This document shows positions 1 to 7,567 of a stretch of 64,000 nt of DNA, one piece after another. Origin of the DNA: Thermoplasmata archaeon. GTDB lineage: Archaea; Thermoplasmatota; Thermoplasmata; Lutacidiplasmatales; UBA184. The DNA lies in NCBI GenBank assembly GCA_035622275.1, contig DASPVQ010000007.1, positions 1 to 64,000 on the forward strand, given 5' to 3'. The notes beneath the pieces were generated by a model. That model had not been told where the DNA came from and did no database searches. It saw only the letters and a program-made list of their open reading frames with translations. The position numbers and the translations under genes were made by a program. Within the stretch, counting starts at the first letter, position 1; each line of letters starts with the position of its first letter.

Positions 1-2
1 AG

Positions 3-106
3 TGTCGGAGGGGGGATTTGAACCCCCGACCCCAGGATCTCTCCCGGGCGGCGCGTCGCGCCTCCCGCTATGAGTCCCGTGCTCTACCGGGCTGAGCCAC
101 TCCGAC
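3..106 (-). tRNA. tRNA-Met (CAT), elongator type, with intron
   Basis: On the minus strand the sequence folds as a full cloverleaf. The acceptor GTCGGAG pairs with CTCCGAC, the D-stem is GCTC/GAGC, the anticodon stem CGGGA pairs with TCCTG, the T-stem is GGGGG/CCCCC with loop TTCAAAT, and A73 is the last base. CCA is not encoded. The anticodon CAT lies at 72-70. A 30-base intron (39-68) follows position 37, the usual archaeal site and typical of elongator tRNA-Met. An Ile2 tRNA with modified CAT is a less likely alternative, because the arm sequences resemble elongator Met. Confidence 0.93.
39..68 (-). other. intron of tRNA-Met
   Basis: These 30 bases separate anticodon-loop position 37 from position 38 of the tRNA-Met gene. 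Removing them restores a seven-base anticodon loop and the five-pair stem. Archaeal tRNA-splicing endonuclease cuts introns at this position by recognising a bulge-helix-bulge. The flanking GC-rich segments can pair to form such a structure, but I did not fold it rigorously. Confidence 0.85.
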
Positions 107-140
107 AGGGAACGGACGCGCCATATCGCGCCCTTCCGCG

Positions 141-857
141 CTAGGCGGTGCCCGCGTCCACGCCCGCCGAGGGCACGGAGAGCTCCGGGGGCGCGGGCGC
201 CTCGGCGGGGCTCGCCGGCTCCGCCGACGGGACGTCGTCCGAGATCGTGCCGAGCACCTCCGAGCGCCGGATCTCGATCTTCTTGAGCGGATAGAGGGTC
301 TTGAGACCGTGCGCGAGCACCTTCGACAGCTCGCCCTGCAGCATCTCGCGCACGAACTCTGGGCTCGTGCGGCGCGCGGCCTCCTCGGTGAGGATCGTGA
401 CGATCTGATGACGCAGCTCGGCGCGCAGGCGCGTCTGGAGGCGCTGCTCGCCCACGGCGACCGGCTTCAACACGAAGCCGACGCCGTCCTTCGTCGTGAC
501 GCGGAAGGAGGTGTCGATCTTCGAGCGCTTGCGCCGCGCGAGCCGGCGCACGAAGTCCGAGGTGAGCTCGTGTCCGATGAACCGCGCCTCGGCGACGCCG
601 TCGCCGCCCAGTCGCTCGATCCGGAAGCGGAGCTTCACGTGGGCCTTCGCGGCGTCCGCCGCTCCGGAGAGTTCCGGCAGGGTGGTCTCGAGCGTCCGGC
701 CGACCACCTGCTCGGGCTCGGTCGCGACGGTCTCGCCGAGCTCGACGTGCTGGAAGATCCCGGGCGCGCGGACCTTGAACCAGTGTTTCGAGCGCCACTT
801 GTCCTTGACCGTGCGCGCCAGCGCCGGCTTCTTGGCCGGCGTCTCCTTTTCCGCCAT
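141..857 (-). CDS. rps3ae: 30S ribosomal protein S3Ae (eS1)
   Basis: This is the small-subunit ribosomal protein eS1/S3Ae, found in archaea and eukaryotes. The 238-residue protein starts MAEKETP at 857 and contains the family's W(F)KVRAPGIF-type N-terminal motif and a central region with 'DTSFRVTTKDG' and 'RRLARRKRSKID'. It ends in an acidic Ala/Pro-rich tail typical of GC-rich archaea. I chose this ATG because longer versions run into low-complexity Arg/Ser sequence. A TATA-like box (887-895, minus sense) lies about 34 bases upstream, implying a very short leader. The gene is divergent from the AAA ATPase gene and adjoins tRNA-Met. Confidence 0.95.
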   Translation of the reverse strand: MAEKETPAKKPALARTVKDKWRSKHWFKVRAPGIFQHVELGETVATEPEQVVGRTLETTLPELSGAADAAKAHVKLRFRIERLGGDGVAEARFIGHELTSDFVRRLARRKRSKIDTSFRVTTKDGVGFVLKPVAVGEQRLQTRLRAELRHQIVTILTEEAARRTSPEFVREMLQGELSKVLAHGLKTLYPLKKIEIRRSEVLGTISDDVPSAEPASPAEAPAPPELSVPSAGVDAGTA

Positions 858-978
858 CGACCGCGCGGCCGCCGAGCGGGGTTCGCTACTTAACCGTGTC
901 GCGCCGCGCCGAGGAGAAATTCCGCCCGCCGGGGGGCCGCGCGGCAAACTACATAACCCGAACCCAGTTGCGCGCGCC
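858..978. promoter_or_regulatory. divergent promoter region, eS1 and AAA ATPase
   Basis: This 121-base gap separates two divergent genes and holds two AT-rich elements in otherwise GC-rich DNA. Minus-sense TTAAGTA at 887-895 serves eS1. Plus-sense 'aaactacataa' at 946-956 is centred 28 bases before the GTG at 979. The second spacing equals the usual archaeal TATA-to-transcription-start distance, so the ATPase mRNA is probably leaderless. Confidence 0.6.
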
Positions 979-2514
979 GTGGCGACCCCGGGCCTCTCTC
1001 CTCCGTCGCCGGGGACGCACGCGAGCGCCCAGCAGCTGCAGCATGCCCGCGCCAGCGTCGAGAGCCCGGGCGAGCGGTTCCGGCGCGAGATCCTGCGTCG
1101 CCTCGATGAATTTCGCCAGCAGGGGCTCGACCGGAGCGAGGCGATCCGCGAGCTGTTCCCCCGCACCGTGCTGCCCGCGGGCACCTACGACGACCTGATC
1201 ACCGCGCTCGTCTCGGGCGCCCACGTCCTGTTCTTCGGTCCCTCGGGCGCGGGGAAGACGAGCCTCGCCCGGGACCTGTGGGGGATCTTCCCGAAGGAGG
1301 TGTGGGCGATCGACGGCTGCCCGGTCCTCGACCACCCGCTCAGCGTGGTCGATGCCGCGGTCGCCGCGCGCTACCCCCCGTGCCCGATCTGCGAGCGACG
1401 GTTCGCACCGGGAGGCGATCCCGCCCAGTTCCGCCCGGCGGCCGTCGACCCGGCCAAGGTCCCGGCCACGTACGTGACGCTGCGCGAGGGCTTCGGCTAC
1501 GCCCGGCTCCAGGGCTCGAGCGAGGTGTTCCCGGACCACCTGACGGGCAACATCAACCTGCGCAAGCTCGAGGAGGTCGGGGACCCGATGAGCCCGCTCG
1601 TGCTCGAGCCGGGCAAGCTGCTCCAGGCCAACCGTGGCTTCCTGCTCGTCGACGAGATCGGCAAGCTGCCGCTCGGGACGCAGAACGTGCTCCTGCAGGC
1701 CTTGCAGGAGGGCACCGTGACGCCCGCGAAGTCGCGCGAGAGCTTCCCGGGGCTGTTCGTCGCGGTCTGCACGTCGAACCTCTCGGACCTCGACAACATC
1801 AACGACCCGCTCTCCGACCGCCTGACCAGCCTGCACGTCGGCTACAACGACCGCCACACGGACAACGTCCGGATCGTGGCGCTCGCCCGGGCCGACGAGC
1901 CGACCGGCTACCTGCCCGAGATCCTCGTCGACGCGGGGGTCCGGGTGATCGAGGCCTGGCGCCTGCGCATGAGCGAGGACAACCCGGACATCGGCGAGGT
2001 GGGATCGAACCGTACCCTGATCGACGTCGCGCAGCGGACCGCGGCGACCGCGCTGCTCGCGGGCCGGCCGCTCGCGACGAACGCCGACCTCAGGTCCGGC
2101 CTCGTGCACGCGATGCGCGGGCGCATCCGGGCGCGGAGCGGCGACTCGTTCCGCCAGAACGAGCGACGGGTCGGCGAGTTCATCGACCAGTATCTCGCCC
2201 CCGCGCTCAAGCGCAGCGCCGGCGTCTACTGGTGTCGCTTCTACCGCGGGGTCCTCCACGAGAACGGCGCGGACGCCCAGGCGCTGATCGGCGAGGGCCG
2301 TCGCCTCAAGGACGACGCCGAGATGCGCGGCCAGCTCGCCGCCGACGGGCCCCTGTTCCCGAAGTTCCGCCCGTTCGTCCGGTACGTCGCCGACCGCGAG
2401 CGTCCGCCGGCCTCCCTCGTGCCGAGCGACGTCGCCGTGCACGCCTTCCGTCTGCTCGAGGAGCACTCGCTCTTCACCTGCACGGACGAGGACGACGACG
2501 ACGCCCCCCTCTAG
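979..2514 (+). CDS. AAA+ ATPase, PrkA/ChlI-like
   Basis: This 511-residue protein is an AAA+ ATPase with Walker A GPSGAGKT (87-94) and Walker B LLVDE (222-226). Between them it has 'GCPVLDHP' (113-120) and a CPIC knuckle (135-138). The 'GCPxxxxP' block followed by a Cys-rich insert and an 'LTGNI..RKLEE' segment recalls the AAA module of PrkA/YeaG serine kinases. The Walker B region ('GFLLVDEIGKLP') is closer to ChlI/MoxR ATPases. No kinase domain was recognised. The C-terminus ends in an acidic run. The GTG at 979 is chosen because a TATA-like box lies 28 bases upstream and upstream sequence is antisense to eS1. It is followed by a VWA gene, the partner expected for such ATPases in remodelling or metal-insertion complexes. 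The substrate is unknown. Confidence 0.85.
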   Translation: MATPGLSPPSPGTHASAQQLQHARASVESPGERFRREILRRLDEFRQQGLDRSEAIRELFPRTVLPAGTYDDLITALVSGAHVLFFGPSGAGKTSLARDLWGIFPKEVWAIDGCPVLDHPLSVVDAAVAARYPPCPICERRFAPGGDPAQFRPAAVDPAKVPATYVTLREGFGYARLQGSSEVFPDHLTGNINLRKLEEVGDPMSPLVLEPGKLLQANRGFLLVDEIGKLPLGTQNVLLQALQEGTVTPAKSRESFPGLFVAVCTSNLSDLDNINDPLSDRLTSLHVGYNDRHTDNVRIVALARADEPTGYLPEILVDAGVRVIEAWRLRMSEDNPDIGEVGSNRTLIDVAQRTAATALLAGRPLATNADLRSGLVHAMRGRIRARSGDSFRQNERRVGEFIDQYLAPALKRSAGVYWCRFYRGVLHENGADAQALIGEGRRLKDDAEMRGQLAADGPLFPKFRPFVRYVADRERPPASLVPSDVAVHAFRLLEEHSLFTCTDEDDDDAPL

Positions 2515-2527
2515 CGACGCGATCGAG

Positions 2528-4303
2528 CTGCCCGACTGCTCCGCGTTCACCGACGACGTCCGCTCCGAGGACCTGCTCGACGCGATCGACCGCTCGCGCC
2601 TCATCCGGGCGCTCGCCGAGGAAGGCGTCGCCGGCGCCCAGCGGCTCGTGCGCGAGAATGCCGAGAGCGACCAGGAGCTCAAGTCCCGCCTCGCCCGCCT
2701 GCGCGAGCGCTTGGCGCAGCAGGCGCGGCGGCGCGTCGCGCGCCTCGTCGGCGACTACGACCGCCGCCTCGACGAGCTCGACGTGCGCTCGCAGCGCAGC
2801 GACGACGAGGTCGCCCGACGGATCGCGGAGCTCGAGGGTCGACTGAAGGCGGCGCGGTCGATCGATTGGTCCCGGCTGCCCGCGGACCTCTTCGACGAGG
2901 TCCAGACAGCCCTCCTTCTCCCGTCGGCGTCGTGGAACCAGCCCCCGCCGCGGCCCGGGATCTGGGCGAGGATCCGGGCCGCGTTCGCCCGCCTCGCCGC
3001 CTGGTTCGCCCGCCTGTTCGGCCGGGGTCGGACGGTCGCGCCGGCCCGCACCGAGCGACGGGTTCCGATCGCGATCGCGACCTCGGAGGGCCGCGCGCTC
3101 GGCGCCTCCGAGCTCGGGGAGGCGCTCGCGCACCTCTCCGGGCCCCAGAAGGAGGAGCTGAGCGGCGCGGTCAGCCGACACCTGGCGCAGGAGGAACGCG
3201 AACTGGCGCGCGCGGCCGAGGCGAAGCGCCGGGAGGCCGAGCGCCAGCGCCGGCAGCTCGAGGAAGAGCGACGCGAGGCGGCCCGCCGGGCGGAGGCCGA
3301 GACGGAGGCGCGGATCCGGGCGGCCGAGGAGGGGCGGGTCGAGCGGGAGCTCAAGGAGCGGGGGTTCGTCGCCGAGCGCGGAGGCGAGCTCGCGGTCACC
3401 TACGGCCTCGTGGAGCGCTTCGCGCGGCTCCTCCTCGAGGAGGAGAGCCACCGGCTCCCGGGCGACGTGCGGCTGAGCCTGCGCGGCGGCGCGTCGACCG
3501 GGGTCTACGAGAAGGCGCGGCTGTTGCGCGCCGAGGAGGTCGCCCACATCGACCTGCCGAGCTCGCTGCTCGCCGCCCGGCTCGCGGGCCAGCGCCACAT
3601 CGACGAGTCCACGAGCTACGTCTTCCGGGAGGTGACGAGCGAGCGGGTCCACGTCGTCCTCGCCTTCGACCGCTCGGGCAGCATGGAGGAAGGCGGCAAG
3701 CTCGAGGCCGCGAAGAAGGCGCTGCTCGCGCTCTACGTGGCGATCCGGCGGCGCTACCCGGACGCGACCGTGGACGTGTTCGCGTTCGACAACGAGGTCC
3801 GGGTGCTCGACCTGGTCGAGCTGTGGGAGTGCGGGGCGGGGGCGTTCACCAACACGGCCGAGGCGCTGCGGGCGGCCCACCTGCTCCTGCAGGCCTCGCG
3901 CGCGAGCCGGCGCGAGCTGTACCTGATCACCGACGGGCTGCCCGAAGCGTACACCGACGAGAGCGGCCGGGTCCGCTCGGGGCAGCTCGACGTCGCGATG
4001 GAGCACGCCCTCCAGCGCGCCCGGGAGCTATCGACCGTCGCCGCGCTGCGCTCGACGATGATCCTGTTGAAGAGCGAGCACCCGGAGTACGAAACGGCCG
4101 CCCGCGCGATCGCGCGGACGATGGGCGGCGAGCTGCTCGTCACGGACCCTGCCCGCCTCGGGGTCGAGCTCCTCGTGCGCTGGGCGCACGGGGTCGAGGT
4201 CGAGCGCCGGGTCGCCGCGCCCGCCCCGCCGGCCCCCCCGGCCGCGGCTCCCCCGGCGGGCACCAGGCGCCGTCGCCGCGCCGACCGGCGCATGGGCGGC
4301 TGA
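2528..4303 (+). CDS. VWA-domain protein, partner of the AAA ATPase
   Basis: The C-terminal half is a von Willebrand A domain with an intact MIDAS. DRSGS is at about residue 341 counted from the GTG at 2648, and a downstream Thr (FTNT) and 'LITDG' follow. A highly charged, probably coiled-coil stretch (about 175-240) precedes it, and the protein ends in a Pro/Ala-rich basic tail. The reading frame shows strong coding composition back to about 2513, but the first ATG/GTG/TTG is at 2648. I therefore place the start at CTG 2528 as a hypothesis (591 residues). Alternatives are GTG 2648 or a +1 frameshift from the ATPase at the C-run 2506-2511. AAA plus VWA pairs usually act together, with the VWA protein binding the target through a metal ion. 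Confidence 0.8.
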   Translation: MPDCSAFTDDVRSEDLLDAIDRSRLIRALAEEGVAGAQRLVRENAESDQELKSRLARLRERLAQQARRRVARLVGDYDRRLDELDVRSQRSDDEVARRIAELEGRLKAARSIDWSRLPADLFDEVQTALLLPSASWNQPPPRPGIWARIRAAFARLAAWFARLFGRGRTVAPARTERRVPIAIATSEGRALGASELGEALAHLSGPQKEELSGAVSRHLAQEERELARAAEAKRREAERQRRQLEEERREAARRAEAETEARIRAAEEGRVERELKERGFVAERGGELAVTYGLVERFARLLLEEESHRLPGDVRLSLRGGASTGVYEKARLLRAEEVAHIDLPSSLLAARLAGQRHIDESTSYVFREVTSERVHVVLAFDRSGSMEEGGKLEAAKKALLALYVAIRRRYPDATVDVFAFDNEVRVLDLVELWECGAGAFTNTAEALRAAHLLLQASRASRRELYLITDGLPEAYTDESGRVRSGQLDVAMEHALQRARELSTVAALRSTMILLKSEHPEYETAARAIARTMGGELLVTDPARLGVELLVRWAHGVEVERRVAAPAPPAPPAAAPPAGTRRRRRADRRMGG

Positions 4304-4368
4304 CCCCCTCTGCGCGTGGCGCTCAAAGTTTATCTCCCGACCGGACCGATGCTGCGCCGGTGGACCCC

Positions 4369-4800
4369 ATGTCGGACGGCCGGGACGAGGCCCAGTTCCG
4401 CCAGCACCTCGCCGAGATGCGACGCGCGGCGGGCGGGCTCGGACGAGACTTCGCGAGCGAGTTCAGCGAGCTGGACCGGAAGATCGAGCGCTTCGGACAT
4501 GCGACCTCGCGGGATGCCCGTGACCTCGCGGCCGACATCCAGGAGGACTTCGCGAACCTCGGCCGCCGCATGGATGCCGAGATGCGGGCGCTGCCCCAGC
4601 ACATCGCGAACGCCGGGATCGCGATCGGCGCCGGCGCCTCGCGCGCGGGCGCCGCGACGCGCGACGCGTTCGTGAGCGCCGGGAAGGCGGCCAAGACCGG
4701 GACGAAGAACGCCCTCGCGGCGGCCGCGGGCGTACGCCGCACGCCGATGCGCGAGTGGTCGCCGCCGTCGAGCGACGACAGCGCCCCGCGCGACGGGTAG
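4369..4800 (+). CDS. small amphipathic helical protein, unknown function
   Basis: I do not recognise the family. The 143-residue protein has an N-terminal charged heptad-like region ('LAEMRRAAGGLG', 'FSELDRKIERFG', 'LAADIQEDFANLGRRMD') suggesting long amphipathic helices. An Ala/Gly-rich stretch with weak hydrophobicity (about 85-120) and a Ser/Pro/Asp tail follow. A TATA-like box 'gtttatc' (4328-4334) sits 29 bases ahead of an in-frame GTG at 4360, so translation may begin there, three codons before the ATG used here. It has its own promoter yet lies directly after the AAA/VWA pair, so a functional link is possible but unproven. Confidence 0.7.
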   Translation: MSDGRDEAQFRQHLAEMRRAAGGLGRDFASEFSELDRKIERFGHATSRDARDLAADIQEDFANLGRRMDAEMRALPQHIANAGIAIGAGASRAGAATRDAFVSAGKAAKTGTKNALAAAAGVRRTPMREWSPPSSDDSAPRDG

Positions 4801-4836
4801 GCGCGCCGGCTCGATCCGGGGGCGCGGATCGCCCCG

Positions 4837-5760
4837 CTAGGTGCGCCGGGGCGCGCTCGCCCGCGCGGTCCCCGGCGCCGAATCGCGCCGGGCCGTCCGC
4901 TCGGCGCGGACCCGACGCAGCGCCTCCTGCAGGTAGTCGCGATCGACGTCGAACCCGACGAAGCCGACGCCCAGCCGCGCCGCGGCGACCGCCGAGGCGC
5001 CGATGCCGACGAACGGGTCGACCGCCCGACGGACCCGGCCGATGCCGTGGAGCTGGAGGCACCAGGCGGGCAGCTCGACCGGGAACGTCGCGGGATGGGG
5101 TCGGTCCCGCGCGCGCTCGCGGATCGTGGGGTACGGCAGGAACCAGGTGTTCCCCCGGCAGCGCAGGTCCCCGCGCGACGCGCGCCATCGCTCCACGTTC
5201 GACTTGTCCGCGAACGGAACGCCGATCGCGAGCCGATCGATCGGGACGTCGCCGCGGCGGGTGAACTGGAAGATGTACTCGTGGGCCCCGTGCAGGTAGC
5301 GGGCGGAGAGGAGCGGCTTGTAGTGTCCCAGGGCGAGGTCGCGCCGAACGCCGCTATCCCGACCCGCGCTCGCCCGGTCGATCGCGATCGACTTCACCCA
5401 GTGGATCACGTTCTGCAGGCGAAAGCGCTCGGCGACCGCCCGGGCGACGTCCCACGGCAGCCACGGATCGCTCGGGCGCCCCCCAACGTTCAGGAAGAAG
5501 GAGCCCGCGTCCGATAGGACCCGGTCCACCGCGGCCGAGACCGCGCGCAGCCAGTCGATGTACTCCGCCCGGGGCCGGTCGTCGGCGTAGCGACCGTACG
5601 GGGCGCCGACGTTGTAGGGGGGGCTCGTGACCACGACGTCCGCGCCGCCGGCCGGGATCCGCCGGGCGAGGCCGCGCACGGCGTCCTCGTTCCACAGCTC
5701 GATCGCGCGGCCCCGATCGAGCGCGACGCGCGCGAACGGGACGGAGGACGGGCGCGCCAT
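4837..5760 (-). CDS. DNA methyltransferase (N4-cytosine/N6-adenine, beta-type)
   Basis: This is an SAM-dependent DNA amino-methyltransferase of 307 residues. Motif IV is TSPPYN (45-50) and the SAM-binding motif DPFVGIGAS (248-256) comes after it, so the order is that of class beta enzymes. 'HPATFPVELP' precedes motif I as usual. TSPPY fits N4-cytosine methylation, although N6-adenine enzymes can share it. No restriction endonuclease gene is adjacent, so it looks like an orphan, perhaps regulatory or a defence remnant. A TATA-like element (minus sense, 5782-5793) is about 27 bases before the ATG, giving it its own leaderless transcript after the filament operon. Confidence 0.9.
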   Translation of the reverse strand: MARPSSVPFARVALDRGRAIELWNEDAVRGLARRIPAGGADVVVTSPPYNVGAPYGRYADDRPRAEYIDWLRAVSAAVDRVLSDAGSFFLNVGGRPSDPWLPWDVARAVAERFRLQNVIHWVKSIAIDRASAGRDSGVRRDLALGHYKPLLSARYLHGAHEYIFQFTRRGDVPIDRLAIGVPFADKSNVERWRASRGDLRCRGNTWFLPYPTIRERARDRPHPATFPVELPAWCLQLHGIGRVRRAVDPFVGIGASAVAAARLGVGFVGFDVDRDYLQEALRRVRAERTARRDSAPGTARASAPRRT

Positions 5761-5791
5761 CGCCGGCGACGAGGCCGGCCCGGCTAAACGC

Positions 5792-7555
5792 TTATCGCGC
5801 GGGCACCGGCGGAGCGGTGGGGGCCGGGGTGCGCCCCTTCGCGAGCTCGGCGCGGGCTTCGGCGAGCGCCTTGTCCGGCTCCTTGTAGTAGAAGGCGACG
5901 ACGCGCCCGACGTCCCGGTGCGTGAACGGCTTCAGGCGGGTCGCCTGGCTGTCGCGGAAGACGAGGTACTCGAGCAGCTCGACGCGGTTGCGCACCTCGC
6001 GCTCCATCTCCTTCATCGAGAGGTTCTTCATCAGCGCGACCCGCTCGTAGACGTAGGAGTGGCCGCTGTAGAGGAACGTGTCGTCCGCCGGGTTCCAGGA
6101 GTAGACCGAGTTCGTGATCAGCTCGTTCGTCTCGGGATCGAGCCCGACGATCTCGGTGAGCGACTGCACGCGGCGGGTCATCTTCGTCCCGACCTTGACC
6201 TGGCGCTGCAGCAGGACCAGGCTCAGCGCGCTCACGAGCGAGCGGGGCAGCGAGATCGGCGGGTTCTCCATGCGGTGGACCATCGCGCTCACGCTCTCGG
6301 CGTGGAAGGTCGTGTAGCAGGTCTTCCCCGTCGCCATCGCCTGGAAGACGATGAACGCCTCGGCCCCGCGGACCTCCCCGACCATGAGGTACTGGGGGCG
6401 CTGGCGCAGCGCCGCGGCGAGGAGGTCGAACATGTCGATCTCGCCCGGGGCCTTGCCGCTCGTGATGTTCTTCGCGCCGAAGCCGGCGCGCGTGAGCGAC
6501 GGCACCCAGTTCTCGTGCGGCAGGTTGAGCTCGCGGGTGTCCTCGATGCTGACGATCTTCATCTGGGGCGGGATGAACAGCAGCGTCGCGTTGAGCGTGG
6601 TGGTCTTGCCGCTCGCGGTCCCGCCGCAGACCATCATCGACTGGCCGTTCTCGATAGCGATCCAGAGGTAGGCCATCATCTCCGGGCTCATCGTCTTGAA
6701 CTTCAGCAGGTCGACCGGCGTGAACGGGTTGTCGCGGAACCGCCGGATCGTGAACGAGCTGCCGCGCTTGGTCACGTGCGTGCCCAGCGTCGCCTGCAGC
6801 CGGGAGCCGTCGGGGACGGTCGCGTCCAGGATCGGGCTCGCGACGCTGATGTGCTTGCCCGAGCGCTGGGCGAGCCAGACGACGTAGTCGTCGAGCTCCT
6901 TGGCCTCCTTGAACCGGAGGTTCGAGCGGATCGAGCCGTACTTGCGGTGGTAGATGTAGAGCGGGATCCCGACCCCGTCGCAGGAGATGTCCTCGACCTC
7001 GGTGTCGGTCATCGGGACGTCGACGATCCCGTAGCCGATGAAGTCCCGTTCCAGGTAGTACAGGATCCGGCCCTTCGTCGTCGGGCCCGGCCCGAGCTCC
7101 CACTGCTGGAGCTTGTTGTCGACCATCTTGCGCAGCTCCCGGCGCTTGGTCTCGGGGTCGATCTCGGGCAGGGGCTCGAACTCGTCGATCAGGACCGTGC
7201 GCAGGCGCTCGGTGAGGTCCCGCTCGATCGGCGAGAGCGGCGGCTCGATGACCTCGTAGAGGTACTCGCTGCGGACGTTGTGGTAGGTGATGCGCACGTA
7301 GGAGAAGCCCGGGCGGATCGGCGCGAGGTCGAGCTCCTTCAGCGCGGGATCGTTGAGCGGGGGGACCGGCGTGACCTCGCCCACGCTGCCCTGGCCGCTG
7401 ACGCCGAGCCGGGCGAGCTTGACGGGCCGTGGCTCGCTCGAGCCCTTGCGCAACGACGCCCCCAGGCGCAGCCAGCTCGACGAGCTAGCGCGCTTGCGGC
7501 CGGTCCCGCCGTCCGTCGCCTCGGTCGCGGTGTCGTCCTCGACCTCGCCCGCCAT
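5792..7555 (-). CDS. type II/IV secretion ATPase (GspE/FlaI/TadA family), copy 1
   Basis: This hexameric motor ATPase of a type IV filament has 587 residues. The Walker A is GGTASGKT (311-318), with the Asp box 'SIEDTREL', the family motif 'GEVRGAE', and the His box 'TTFHAES'. A long N-terminal domain (about 1-200) with 'YEVIEPPLS' is shared with the second ATPase of the cluster and is typical of archaeal filament ATPases. It is the last gene of the operon, 12 bases after the second platform gene. Two non-identical ATPases suggest division of labour such as assembly versus disassembly, or two subcomplexes. This is inference. Confidence 0.93.
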   Translation of the reverse strand: MAGEVEDDTATEATDGGTGRKRASSSSWLRLGASLRKGSSEPRPVKLARLGVSGQGSVGEVTPVPPLNDPALKELDLAPIRPGFSYVRITYHNVRSEYLYEVIEPPLSPIERDLTERLRTVLIDEFEPLPEIDPETKRRELRKMVDNKLQQWELGPGPTTKGRILYYLERDFIGYGIVDVPMTDTEVEDISCDGVGIPLYIYHRKYGSIRSNLRFKEAKELDDYVVWLAQRSGKHISVASPILDATVPDGSRLQATLGTHVTKRGSSFTIRRFRDNPFTPVDLLKFKTMSPEMMAYLWIAIENGQSMMVCGGTASGKTTTLNATLLFIPPQMKIVSIEDTRELNLPHENWVPSLTRAGFGAKNITSGKAPGEIDMFDLLAAALRQRPQYLMVGEVRGAEAFIVFQAMATGKTCYTTFHAESVSAMVHRMENPPISLPRSLVSALSLVLLQRQVKVGTKMTRRVQSLTEIVGLDPETNELITNSVYSWNPADDTFLYSGHSYVYERVALMKNLSMKEMEREVRNRVELLEYLVFRDSQATRLKPFTHRDVGRVVAFYYKEPDKALAEARAELAKGRTPAPTAPPVPAR

Positions 7556-7567
7556 CGTTGACCTCGT

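Noticed and set aside
2483-2505. gac-repeat as a microsatellite or CRISPR-like repeat
   Set aside because: It simply encodes an acidic Asp/Glu run at the end of the AAA protein. There is no spacer structure.
949-2682. 577-codon minus-strand open frame across the AAA ATPase gene
   Set aside because: It is rich in Arg, Ala, Gly and Glu without family motifs and lies opposite a gene with clear catalytic motifs. It is a typical GC-rich antisense shadow.
5627-7561. Long plus-strand frame (644 codons) opposite the methyltransferase and filament ATPase
   Set aside because: Low-complexity Arg/Asp/Leu composition and no recognisable domain. The minus-strand genes are certain.
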